A stretch of DNA of 64,000 nucleotides from Chitinimonas_A lacunae (lineage in GTDB: Bacteria > Pseudomonadota > Gammaproteobacteria > Burkholderiales > Chitinimonadaceae), in the NCBI RefSeq assembly GCF_042650885.1, contig NZ_JBHSBU010000001.1:3472001-3536000 (forward strand), given 5' to 3'. The stretch's first letter is position 1; each line of letters begins with the position of its first letter. The notes below the pieces were generated by a model. It was not told where the DNA came from. It made no database searches and was given only the letters and a program-made list of their open reading frames with translations. Made by a program: the position numbers and the translations under genes. Below, piece by piece: positions 40,111-48,980 of the stretch.

Positions 40111-42500
40111 GCGCGCTGCCGCCCAGGGTGGCGGTCGCCGCGGCGCGGCTGGCCGAGGGCCGGCTTTATTTCGCCCCGATCCGCCACCATAGCCCGGCCT
40201 GCGCCCGGGCCGTGGCGGCGCTGATCGCCCAGGTGCGCCCGGCCGCCGTGCTGATCGAGGGACCGGACAGCTTCGACAGTCTGCTGCCGCTGCTGCGTGA
40301 CCCGCGCACCCGGCCGCCGGTGGCGGTGCTGGTCCAGGCGGCGCCCGAGCAGAGCGAATCGCTGGCCACTACCCTGTTTCCTTTCTGTGATTACAGCCCC
40401 GAGTGGGTGGCGCTGCGCACGGCCGAGACGGTCGGGGCGGCTGTGGGCTTTATCGATCTGCCGTGGCGCGACCCGGCCTGGCGCGAGCGTGGCGACGACA
40501 GTCTGGTGGCCGAACGCCATCTGGCCCATAGCGCCTACGTCAGCCGGCTGGCCCGCGACGCCGGCTGCCGCGATCACGACGAACTGTGGGAGCGGCTGTT
40601 CGAGCTGCGGCCCCGCGCGGCGCTCGACGACTGGCGCCGGCTGTTTGGCGATGTGTTCGCCTACTGCGCCATGGCCCGGCTCGACTATGAGCCCGAAGTG
40701 CTCGAAGCCGAAGGTTCGCTGCCGCGCGAGCGCCATATGGCCGGCCATATCGCCGCCTGGCTGAAGCGGATCGACGGGCCGATCGTGGTGGTCACGGGCG
40801 GCTTTCATACCCTGGGATTGATCGAGCTGCTCGACGGCGAGCCCACGCTGCCCGCCGCCTCCACCACCGAACCGGCCTGGCTGATCCGCTACAGCTTCGA
40901 CCGGCTCGACGCCCTCAACGGCTATGCCTCGGGCATGCCGTCGCCGGCCTATTACCAGCGGGTCTGGGAAGCACTGGCCAGCGACGAAGCCGCGCCGCGT
41001 CAGCGGGTCGCCGCCGAACTGCTGACGGCGCTGGCCCACGACGGCCGCGCCCGCGACCTGGGCGACGGCCTGTCCACGGCCGGCGTCGAAGCCGCCTTGC
41101 TCCAGGCCGGGCGGCTGGCCGAGCTGCGTGGCCATCCGGGACCGGGACGCTACGATCTGCTCGATGCGATCCGTTCCTGCTTTGTCAAAAGCGCCGTCGA
41201 CGATGGTCAGCTGGGTCTGCTGGCCGATATTCGCCGCGTATTGGGCGGCAGCCGGCTGGGCGAAGTGCCGCCCTCGGCCGCGTCGCCCCCCTTGCTCGAA
41301 GACGCCCGCCGTCTGGCACGCCGCTACGGTGTGCGGCTCGACGACAGCACGCCGCGCCAGACCCGGCTCGACCTCTACCGCAAGCCTTCTCACTGCGAAC
41401 GCAGCCGCTTCTTCCATCTGAGCGACTACCTGAGCCTCGGTCTGGCCCAATGGCAGGGCGGGCCGGACTTCATGACCGGACAGCGGCTCGATCTGCTGTT
41501 CGAGGAATGGCGGGTGGCCTGGACGCCGCTGGTCGAGGCCAGACTGGTCGAATTGGCCTCGGAAGCCGCCAGCCTGGAAACACTGGCACTGACCCGGCTC
41601 CAGGCCGAGGAGGCGATGCTGGCCGCCAGCGGCCGGGCAGGGTCGGCATCGACGGCCGTGCAACTGCTGCTGCGTGCCTGCCTGATCGGCCTCCATGGCC
41701 GCCTGCCCATGCTGTTCGAGCTATTGAGTGCTCAGCTCGATCAGGATGCCGATTTCGTCTCGGTGGTCGATTGCGGCCATACCCTGCTGACCTTATGGCG
41801 GGCGCGCGAGCCGCTCGGGGTGCAGCGTCATCCGGCCCTGGCCGGGCTGCTGCAAAGAATCTGGCCAGCGGCGCTGTATCTGCTGCCGGGGCTGGCTGGC
41901 TGTGCGGAGGACGCGGCGCCCATGGTGGTCAGCCGGCTGCTGGCGCTGCGCGAGCTGGGCCGTCTGCTGGCGACGGATGCTGGCGTCACGGTCGAGATCG
42001 CGCTGTGGCAGGAAGGACTGGAGCGGCTGGCCCGCGAGGCCGGGCCGGAGTTGGCCGGGGCGGCCGGGGCGCTGCGTTATCTCGACGGCGACTGGGACGA
42101 GGCGGCGCTGGGTCGCCAGCTCGATATCCGTTTCGGCTTCGGTGCCGAGCCGCGCGAGGCGGTGCGTTTCCTGAGCGGGGTGATGGCGGCGGCGCCCGAG
42201 CTGCTGCTGCGCGTGCCGGCGCTGGCCGAGCGGATCGACAGCATCGTCACCGCCTGGGACGAACAGACCTTTGTGGCCCATCTGCCCGATCTGCGCCAGA
42301 CCTTTACCCGGCTCAAGCCGCAGGAAACCGCCAGCCTGGCCGGCCAGCTCGCCCGGCGCCATGGCGGCGACGGCGAGGCCGACTGGCTCGATACGGCCGG
42401 CGAGTGGACCGAACAGGAGCTGCTGGCCGGCACCCGGCTCGAGCTGGCGCTCCATGACTGTCTGGCGGCCGATGGCCTGGCCGCCTGGAAGGAAACCTGA
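40107..42500 (+). CDS. DUF5682 protein (YehM-like)
   Basis: A 797-aa cytosolic protein. The family start is RLYFAPIRHHSPACARAV (residues 19-36) followed by AVLIEGPDSFDSLLPLL; later there is GPIVVVTGGFHTLGL near 225. The histidines in RHHSP and GGFHT and the acid in EGPD are conserved-looking polar residues that could form an active site, but no activity is known to me. The GTG at 40107 is chosen since it overlaps the ATPase stop by four bases; a GTG two codons earlier is also open. The stop shares one base with the VWA gene start. In related clusters this protein accompanies MoxR and VWA proteins. Confidence 0.85.
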   Translation: MSALPPRVAVAAARLAEGRLYFAPIRHHSPACARAVAALIAQVRPAAVLIEGPDSFDSLLPLLRDPRTRPPVAVLVQAAPEQSESLATTLFPFCDYSPEWVALRTAETVGAAVGFIDLPWRDPAWRERGDDSLVAERHLAHSAYVSRLARDAGCRDHDELWERLFELRPRAALDDWRRLFGDVFAYCAMARLDYEPEVLEAEGSLPRERHMAGHIAAWLKRIDGPIVVVTGGFHTLGLIELLDGEPTLPAASTTEPAWLIRYSFDRLDALNGYASGMPSPAYYQRVWEALASDEAAPRQRVAAELLTALAHDGRARDLGDGLSTAGVEAALLQAGRLAELRGHPGPGRYDLLDAIRSCFVKSAVDDGQLGLLADIRRVLGGSRLGEVPPSAASPPLLEDARRLARRYGVRLDDSTPRQTRLDLYRKPSHCERSRFFHLSDYLSLGLAQWQGGPDFMTGQRLDLLFEEWRVAWTPLVEARLVELASEAASLETLALTRLQAEEAMLAASGRAGSASTAVQLLLRACLIGLHGRLPMLFELLSAQLDQDADFVSVVDCGHTLLTLWRAREPLGVQRHPALAGLLQRIWPAALYLLPGLAGCAEDAAPMVVSRLLALRELGRLLATDAGVTVEIALWQEGLERLAREAGPELAGAAGALRYLDGDWDEAALGRQLDIRFGFGAEPREAVRFLSGVMAAAPELLLRVPALAERIDSIVTAWDEQTFVAHLPDLRQTFTRLKPQETASLAGQLARRHGGDGEADWLDTAGEWTEQELLAGTRLELALHDCLAADGLAAWKET

Positions 42501-43639
42501 TGGCGCAATCCCCAAGCGACACCGCTGCCTTGCGACGCTGGCGCCTGATCCTGGGCCGCTATGCGCAGGACCGGCTTGGCGGCAACACCGGCTTTGCGCT
42601 GGACAGCGAAGACTGGAAGCTCGAACGCACGCTCGATTATCTGTACGACCGCGAATACGAACAGCGCGGCCTGACCCGGGGTCCGGGCAGTCTCGACCCG
42701 AGCCAGATCCGGGCGCTCGACTGGTTGCAGCGCGCGCGCAAGTTGTTCCCGCAGGAAGTGTTCGAGCGGATGCAAAGCCAGGCCATCGAGCGCTATGGTC
42801 TGACCGATCTGCTGCGCAATCCCGCCACGGTCGCCGAGCTGGAGCCCAATATGGCGCTCGGCAAGGCCTTGCTGGCGATGCGCGGCCGCTTGAGCAGCGA
42901 GATGCGTGATGCGGTGCGTACCGTGATCCAGCGCGTGGTGGACCAGCTGATGGCGCGATTGCGCCATGAGTTCGTGACGGCGGTCGTCGGCCGGCGCCAT
43001 CGTTTCCGCCGCTCGATGCTGGCCAGCGCGCAGAACTTCGACTGGCGCGCCACGGTGCGGGCCAATCTGCGCCATTACGACCGCGACAGTCGCCGTCTGG
43101 TGATCGAGCGGCCGCATTTCAATGCCCGAGTCAAGCGCAGCCTGCCCTGGGATGTGATTCTGTGCGTCGACCAATCGGGCTCGATGCTCGATTCGGTGAT
43201 GTTCAGTGCCGTGGTGGCCGGCATCCTGTCGAGCTTGCCCACCGTGCGGGTGCGGCTGGTGGTATTCGATACCAGCGTGGTCGATCTGACCCATCTGGCC
43301 CACGACCCGGTCGAGGTGCTGCTGACCGTGCAGCTTGGTGGCGGCACCGATATCGGCCGTGCGGTGCGCTATTGCGAAACGCTGGTGCATAACCCGCAAC
43401 GCACGGTGCTGGCGCTGATCAGTGACTTCTGCGAAGGGGCGCAACCGGCGCCGCTGTTTGCGGCGGTACGCCGTCTGGCCGAGGCGCGCGTGCGCCTGCT
43501 CGGTCTTGCGGCACTCGATGACCAGACCCAGCCGATCTACGACCAGGCGACCGCACAAAAACTCGCCAACTGCGGCATGGAGGTGGCGGCGCTGACGCCG
43601 CACCGCTTTGCCGAATGGCTCGCTGAAGTAATGAATTGA
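42500..43639 (+). CDS. VWA domain protein (YehP-like)
   Basis: A 379-aa protein with a helical N-terminal half and a C-terminal von Willebrand A domain (about residues 215-375). The metal-ion-dependent adhesion site is complete: D224-Q-S226-G-S228 in ILCVDQSGSM and the threonine/aspartate of GGTDIGRAV near 283. No signal peptide or membrane helix is visible, so it is cytosolic, as expected for a partner of a MoxR ATPase. The ATG is fused to the previous stop (TGATG), meaning tight translational coupling. Confidence 0.9.
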   Translation: MAQSPSDTAALRRWRLILGRYAQDRLGGNTGFALDSEDWKLERTLDYLYDREYEQRGLTRGPGSLDPSQIRALDWLQRARKLFPQEVFERMQSQAIERYGLTDLLRNPATVAELEPNMALGKALLAMRGRLSSEMRDAVRTVIQRVVDQLMARLRHEFVTAVVGRRHRFRRSMLASAQNFDWRATVRANLRHYDRDSRRLVIERPHFNARVKRSLPWDVILCVDQSGSMLDSVMFSAVVAGILSSLPTVRVRLVVFDTSVVDLTHLAHDPVEVLLTVQLGGGTDIGRAVRYCETLVHNPQRTVLALISDFCEGAQPAPLFAAVRRLAEARVRLLGLAALDDQTQPIYDQATAQKLANCGMEVAALTPHRFAEWLAEVMN

Positions 43640-43676
43640 GCCGGACGCTTCCGGCACCCTGTCATTGGATTTCCCT

Positions 43677-45716
43677 ATGCCCTGGTACGATATCTACCGC
43701 AGCTACGACGACGACGCCCTGACTGCCCTCGCCAATGCCGGTCTTCTGCGCCGCGCCGCCAAGGATGTCGAGGCGGGCAAGGTCGATTGGCTCGAACAGG
43801 GCGAGCAGGCCGGCGTGATCGGCGCCGATGGCCAGCGGGTCGAACTGGACAGCCAGGGCCTGCCGCAGGCGCGCTGCGATTGCCCGGCGCCGGGGCTGTG
43901 CAAGCATATTCTCGGCGCGGTGCTGTGGCTGCGTGGGCAGGACACGGCCGCGCCCGCGCCCGCTGCACTTCCCTCGGCACTCAACGAAGTGTTGGGGCTC
44001 GATCTGGCCAGCCTGTTCAAGACCGCCGGCCGGGCGGCAGTGCGGCAGGCGTTCGCCGCCGAGTCGCACGGAGCGGTCGAGATCGTCGAGCAGCCCGGCG
44101 GGTTCACGGTGTCCTGGCCCGAACTCGGCCTCTCCTGCCGCTATCTGGCGGGTCTCGGCTTGGCCGGCATGGTGTCGGAGCTGCCCGCCCGCGATCAGGC
44201 CGGCCTTCATCTGGCTGCCGTGCTGGCCGTGTGGCGTGCCAATGGCCGTGTCGTCCCCCGGCCCGACTGGCTGGAAGCCGAACAGCCGGCCGTCAGCGAC
44301 GGTCGGCTCGATGGCGACGAGTCGGCGCTGCTCGATCAGGTCGAGGCGGCGCTCACCGAATTGCTGGCGCAGGGATTGGGTCATCTCGGCACGGTCGCAG
44401 CGGCCCGCCTCGGTGCGCTGGCCGTGTCGGTGCGTGGGGAGGGGCTGCCGCGTCTGGCGGCGATGTTGCGCAATCTGGCCGGCACCTTGACCTTGCTGGC
44501 CAAGCGCGATGACCGCAGCGACAGTCGCCATGCCCTGGCCATGATGGCGCGGCTTTATGCCCTGTGTGCCGCGCTGCGGGCCGGGGCCGCCGAGCCGGCG
44601 CGGTTGGGCATGCTGCGTGGCCGGCTGCGGCGTGACTATCGCGAGGGCGAAGCGCTGGAATTGCTGCCGCTTGGCGCCGAATGGTGGGAAACCCGGGGCG
44701 GCGCACGCGGGCTGACGCTGTGGTGCTGGGATGCCGCTGCGGGCGACCTCAAATCGGCCACGCTGGCACGGCCCGATGGCAACGACCCGGGCTTTTATCG
44801 CCATGCGGCGTGGAATCAGCTGGCGCTGTGGCCCGGCGCCGGTTCCGCCGAACATATCTGCCAGGGCAGCTTGCGGCTCGAATCACCCCGTCTGGCCGAC
44901 GATCAGCGGCTTGCCGTGGGCGGCAGCAGCCGCGCGGAAGTGATGGCGCCTTGGGCGGCCGATGACCCTCGTCTCGAACAGTTGGGCGACCATGACTGGC
45001 AGGTGGCGGTCGAGCGGCTGCGCCAGGGGGTAGGGCTGACCGGGCAGCCGGTCGAGGCACTGCTGTTGCGTCCGCAGCGCTGGCTGCCGTTGCGGCTCGA
45101 TGAGGTGGCACAGCGGCTAGACTGGACCGTCTTCGACGCGGCCGGTCAGGCGCTCACGCTGACGCTGCGCTGCGAACCGACCCAGCGCGAACGGCTCGAA
45201 GGGCTGTCGCGCCGGCTCGACGAGGCGACGCTCGATCTGCGCGCCGTCCTGGTGCGGGTCGATCGCCGCGAAGCCGTCACCCGGCTCGAACCGCTGGCCT
45301 TGCTCCATCTTGAGGCAAGCCAGTTACGCACGATTTCGCTCGATTTCGATCCGGCACCTCACCGGCGCGGTCGGGTGGCGCCGACCGAGGGCCGGATACT
45401 GCGGCTGCTCGAAGCCCGCCGCCAACCGCCGCTCGCCCAGCCTGGGATCGCCGGGCGCTGTCTCGATCCGCTGCTGGCTCAACTCGAAGCCTGGGCCGAG
45501 CTGGGGCGGCCGCTGCCTGGGGAATTCCAGCGCGAACGGCTGGCCGAATGCGCCCAGGCTGCCCGCCGTGCCGGCCTCGAACTGCCGGCCCGACTGACCG
45601 ATACCCTGCTGGCCCGTCCCGATGTCGCGGGCCTGCTGCGGCTCTACTACGTCGCCCAACTGGCGATGACGCTCGAAGGCCTGACGGTGGCCGAGGCTGC
45701 GGTTGAGCAGGATTGA
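43677..45716 (+). CDS. SWIM zinc-finger protein (YehQ-like)
   Basis: A 679-aa protein with a SWIM zinc finger near its N terminus: C67-D-C69 then C75-K-H77 (pattern CxC-x5-CxH), followed by ILGAVLWLRG. SWIM fingers are thought to bind DNA or protein. The rest is mainly helical with no recognised catalytic motif. The start MPWYDIYRSYDDD at 43677 is preferred to a TTG at 43665. It is the last gene of the ATPase operon, 37 bases after the VWA gene. E. coli YehQ is a SWIM protein in the equivalent locus. Confidence 0.85.
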   Translation: MPWYDIYRSYDDDALTALANAGLLRRAAKDVEAGKVDWLEQGEQAGVIGADGQRVELDSQGLPQARCDCPAPGLCKHILGAVLWLRGQDTAAPAPAALPSALNEVLGLDLASLFKTAGRAAVRQAFAAESHGAVEIVEQPGGFTVSWPELGLSCRYLAGLGLAGMVSELPARDQAGLHLAAVLAVWRANGRVVPRPDWLEAEQPAVSDGRLDGDESALLDQVEAALTELLAQGLGHLGTVAAARLGALAVSVRGEGLPRLAAMLRNLAGTLTLLAKRDDRSDSRHALAMMARLYALCAALRAGAAEPARLGMLRGRLRRDYREGEALELLPLGAEWWETRGGARGLTLWCWDAAAGDLKSATLARPDGNDPGFYRHAAWNQLALWPGAGSAEHICQGSLRLESPRLADDQRLAVGGSSRAEVMAPWAADDPRLEQLGDHDWQVAVERLRQGVGLTGQPVEALLLRPQRWLPLRLDEVAQRLDWTVFDAAGQALTLTLRCEPTQRERLEGLSRRLDEATLDLRAVLVRVDRREAVTRLEPLALLHLEASQLRTISLDFDPAPHRRGRVAPTEGRILRLLEARRQPPLAQPGIAGRCLDPLLAQLEAWAELGRPLPGEFQRERLAECAQAARRAGLELPARLTDTLLARPDVAGLLRLYYVAQLAMTLEGLTVAEAAVEQD

Positions 45717-45722
45717 TACGGT

Positions 45723-45780
45723 CGGTGGAAAAAACGTCCAGGTGAGGTGTCCGCATACCGCCTCACCTCGCTTCCCACCG
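45723..45780. repeat. Nested inverted repeat downstream of the SWIM gene
   Basis: Outer arms CGGTGG (45723-45728) and CCACCG (45775-45780) enclose inner arms AGGTGAGG (45740-45747) and CCTCACCT (45761-45768). It begins 7 bases after the stop. There is no T tract, so it may be a processing or 3'-stabilising hairpin rather than a classical terminator. Confidence 0.55.
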
Positions 45781-46244
45781 TCCGGACCTCAACCCTCTTC
45801 CCCATGCCAATCATCCTTAGCAAAGTCGTCCAGACCTGCAAATCTGTAGGACAAACTCGTCGCAGAGCGGCGTAATGCCTAACTGTTCCTGTCCGCCAAT
45901 AAGCTGACGTCGAACGCCTTGGCGACTTAGGCATCTCGGTCCGGATCAGTGAAATACCTTGGCTTCGATAACGCCAAGTTGAACACTAATTTTGCTGCCG
46001 TTTCCGCACTGCATCCTCCCTCAACACCGTCTTGCCGCACTGATCCGCCTCGCTGTCTCAGAACAGAACATCCTGCTGCCGGCGCTGCCCGATAGGCACG
46101 CCGTTGGCTGGTGAGAGGGGGCTGTCTTGCTGCTCATCCGTAGCCGGATGCCGGGCTGGGTCGTTGTGGCGGCTCAGTGGAGTCGGCAAAGCAGCGGTGG
46201 TCTGCTGGGCGGTGTGAGTGCTGGAACTGTCCACCCTCCTCGGT

Positions 46245-46274
46245 GCTTTCAACCGCTTGGGACCGGTTGAAAGC
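46245..46274. repeat. 11-bp perfect inverted repeat upstream of the first RCC1 gene
   Basis: Arms GCTTTCAACCG (46245-46255) and its complement at 46264-46274 enclose 8 bases. It lies 70 bases before the start codon. No T run follows on either strand, so an operator or leader hairpin is likelier than a terminator. Confidence 0.5.
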
Positions 46275-46344
46275 GTGCCGCAACCCATAAGGTGCGGAAT
46301 CGCCGGCAGCTTTGCTGTGCCACCGTGCCGCGGGGAGAACGACG

Positions 46345-48681
46345 ATGAAACGGTATGGATCTCTATTGCTGACCGCCTGGTTGGCGGTGGTGGCGCCGGT
46401 ACTGGCTGCGACGGCGCAGTTACAGGGTGAAGATCATCACGCCTTGCTGCTGCGACAGGATGGCTCGCTCTGGTATTGGGGGGTGGGGGCGTTTGCCAAC
46501 CCTGGGGGAGGGGTGGACCCGACCGTGCCGCAGCGGTTGGGCGATGGCTTTATCGCGGCCGGCACCGGTTTCGATTTCAACGTCGGACTGCGGGCCGATG
46601 GCTCGCTCTGGGGCTGGGGTTCGCTCGGCCTGCGGGGCAGCGGCGTGGCGCGGCGTTTACTCGATGGCATCCGGCAGATCGACGTGGCGCGCCATTCGGT
46701 GCTGGCGCTGGGCCTCGACGGGACGGTCTGGGGGCTGGGGCGGCTGCGGCGCGACTATAGCGAGAGCCATTTCCCCAGCTATCAGTGCAGCGAGGCCGGC
46801 GATACGGTGACGCTGCCGCAGCGGCTGGCGCAGGGGATGCGCCATATTCGCCATCATGCGGGCGGCTTTATGGCGATCGATGGCGAGGGCCGTCTATGGG
46901 CGCTCAATACTTATCAAGGCGGCACGTTTACCGTGGTTGCCGGCGGGCCGTGGCTGGGTTTCGAGCCGTATCAGGGCGACCGCATCCAGGCGACCGACAG
47001 CAAATGGTATCGGGTCCGCCCCGACGGCGTGCCCTATTGCCGCGATTCCAACAGCCGCCCCGGCAACACCTGGCTGACCGAAGCGGCCAGCGCGCCGGTC
47101 AGCGACCCTTATACCGCCTATGGCCGTGATGGGGTGCTGCTGGCCAGTTACGCCTACAAGCAATGCCGCAATCTGACCGGCGAACCGGGCTATTTCGGAC
47201 CGGGTGAGCTGCAAACGGTCTTCCAGCCGGCGATGGCGAACGGCACACCGCCACCGTTCTTCCTGGCGCTCCATCGTGACGGTCGGGTGATCGGCTGCGG
47301 TGCGCCGCTGACCGGACCGCTGGGCTACGCCGTAGCCATCAACCAGCACGAACCGGTGGCGCTGGGCGGCCGTTATGTGGCGGTGGCTGCCGGGGTCGAT
47401 CATAGCCTGGGGCTCGATGACCAGGGTGTGATCTGGGCCTGGGGCCATAACAACCAGGCAGGTCTGGCCCGCTCGCCCGGTGGTACGGGACGTTTCGCCG
47501 TCGGCAGCGGCTTTATCGCCGTCTCGGCCGCCCTGGGCTACCGGGCGGGTCTCAAGCGCGACGGCTCGGTCTGGCTGTGGGGCCCGGAAATGGCCAGCTA
47601 TCCCGAGCGTGGCGCTGTGCTGCCGCTGACCCGGGTGATGGACGACGCCGCCAATATGATCGTCAACCGGGTGGCCGATCTGGCCGTTCGCCGGACCGAC
47701 GGCAGTTGGTGGCTGCTGCCCTATAGCCAGACGGCCGACGGACTGCTGCGTAATCCGACCTGGACGCCCTTGCCGGGCCGCTATGTCTGGCTCGACCGCT
47801 TCGAGAATCTGGCCGTCGGCGAAGAGGGCGCCTTATGGACCTGGGCAGAGGACCCGCTCGGCGTATTCGACGGGCGGATGGAAACTGCCCCGCGCCGCTT
47901 CGAGATCGGCGGCGGACCGCCATTTGCCCGTGCCTGGATGGTCAACCGGACCTTGTTGTTCGCCCTGGGCCGCGACGGCCGGCTATGGTCGGCAACCCGT
48001 CAGTACGGCCAGCCCTGGGGCAGCCTGCAATGGGTGGATGAAGGCGTGGCCGATCTGGCTTCGCTCGAACAGACCGTGATCACGCGCAAGCTGGACGGCA
48101 GCCTGTGGCGCTGGCCGCGTCAGGATGAAATCGGCCAGATTGCCCCGCTGCGTGTCGGCAACGGTTTTGCCAGCCTGACCGAAGGAATGGCCCACCTGCT
48201 GCTGCGCCGCGACGACGGCTCCTTATGGGGCCTGGGCGACGATAGCGAAGGGCAGCTTGGCGTGGGTGGGGAGAAATTCCTCTATCGGCCGACCGAATTG
48301 GTTTTCGATACGGTGGGGCAGGTGTCGGCGGCCGTAAGCGGTCCCTTGTCACGGCAACGGCTCGAAGCACGCCTTACGCCGGCTGTGAGCGAGCAGGGCC
48401 GCGCCGGCCATTATTTCGTGGCGGTCACGGTGCCCGGTGTGGCGGGACTGTTCGTATTCGACGGCCAGGGCTGGCGGCCCGATGCCAGCGGCACGCCGCA
48501 GCCGCTCAACGCAGTGGGTCCGCTTGGCGAGCGCCGCCTGCTGCTGGCGGCGGACATCGACCTCAGCACCATCGCCGGCACCACGCTCTGGCTCGGCTAT
48601 GGCGTCGGCAACCACCCCGACCAGTCCCGTGCCGATATGCTGACGCGCGGCCTGTGGCGGGCGGTGCATCAATTGCAATAA
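46345..48681 (+). CDS. Secreted RCC1-repeat beta-propeller protein, copy 1
   Basis: A 778-aa exported protein. The start MKRYGSLLLTAWLAVVAPVLA is a signal peptide ending near residue 21. Repeats of the type DGSLWxWG recur through the chain, and DDGSLWGLGDDSEGQLG near 632-648 is a good RCC1 repeat, pointing to one or more seven-bladed propellers. Four cysteines (in YQCSEA, PYCRDS, KQCRNL, IGCGAP) are matched in the neighbouring copy, suggesting conserved disulfides. The last 110 residues form a separate domain (RAGHYFVAVTVPGVAGLFVFDGQ… ending LWLGYGVGN) of a type I associate with bacterial exoproteins. GGGGAGAACGACG precedes the ATG. Ligand and function are unknown. Confidence 0.8.
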   Translation: MKRYGSLLLTAWLAVVAPVLAATAQLQGEDHHALLLRQDGSLWYWGVGAFANPGGGVDPTVPQRLGDGFIAAGTGFDFNVGLRADGSLWGWGSLGLRGSGVARRLLDGIRQIDVARHSVLALGLDGTVWGLGRLRRDYSESHFPSYQCSEAGDTVTLPQRLAQGMRHIRHHAGGFMAIDGEGRLWALNTYQGGTFTVVAGGPWLGFEPYQGDRIQATDSKWYRVRPDGVPYCRDSNSRPGNTWLTEAASAPVSDPYTAYGRDGVLLASYAYKQCRNLTGEPGYFGPGELQTVFQPAMANGTPPPFFLALHRDGRVIGCGAPLTGPLGYAVAINQHEPVALGGRYVAVAAGVDHSLGLDDQGVIWAWGHNNQAGLARSPGGTGRFAVGSGFIAVSAALGYRAGLKRDGSVWLWGPEMASYPERGAVLPLTRVMDDAANMIVNRVADLAVRRTDGSWWLLPYSQTADGLLRNPTWTPLPGRYVWLDRFENLAVGEEGALWTWAEDPLGVFDGRMETAPRRFEIGGGPPFARAWMVNRTLLFALGRDGRLWSATRQYGQPWGSLQWVDEGVADLASLEQTVITRKLDGSLWRWPRQDEIGQIAPLRVGNGFASLTEGMAHLLLRRDDGSLWGLGDDSEGQLGVGGEKFLYRPTELVFDTVGQVSAAVSGPLSRQRLEARLTPAVSEQGRAGHYFVAVTVPGVAGLFVFDGQGWRPDASGTPQPLNAVGPLGERRLLLAADIDLSTIAGTTLWLGYGVGNHPDQSRADMLTRGLWRAVHQLQ

Positions 48682-48702
48682 ACGCGGCAGCAGGAAACTT
48701 TT

Positions 48703-48736
48703 GCTCGGCCGACGGTTCTGTTGCCGTCGGTCGAGC
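48703..48736 (+). terminator. Hairpin after RCC1 copy 1
   Basis: A 13-bp stem with one G-U pair (left arm GCTCGGCCGACGG at 48703-48715, right arm 48724-48736) lies 22 bases after the stop. There is no T run, so termination may be weak or Rho-dependent. Confidence 0.45.
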
Positions 48737-48890
48737 CTTGTCGGCTGGACCGTCAGCCCCCGTGCTGAGCGAGGGAAAGTCTGACGCGGTGGTGGCTAGC
48801 CGATGGGCTGATAAGGAACGGGTTCGGGTATGCTGTGCATATTACGAGCCATTTTTTATTGGTACTTGAGTGCATCTGGCGACTTATTTG

Positions 48891-48938
48891 CTGATTATTT
48901 TCTAATCAGTAATTTATGGCTGATTTTCCCTTCTAATT
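48891..48938 (+). promoter_or_regulatory. Palindrome and direct repeat upstream of RCC1 copy 2
   Basis: CTGATTA (48891-48897) and TAATCAG (48903-48909) form a perfect inverted repeat around TTTTC. The unit GCTGATT…TTCTAAT is repeated with the second TTCTAAT at 48931-48937. These lie 40-90 bases before the start codon in an otherwise gene-free 299-base gap. Confidence 0.5.
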
Positions 48939-48980
48939 GACTCCTGCGCCGGTCGCTGCCGACCGCCCATCGAGGTTGCT

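Larger units (their letters stand above)
45717..46344. other. Gene-free region between the SWIM gene and the first RCC1 gene
   Basis: 628 bases with no convincing gene. It holds a large imperfect inverted repeat just after the SWIM gene (45723-45780) and an 11-bp hairpin before the RCC1 gene (46245-46274). The middle shows nothing I can name. Confidence 0.55.
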
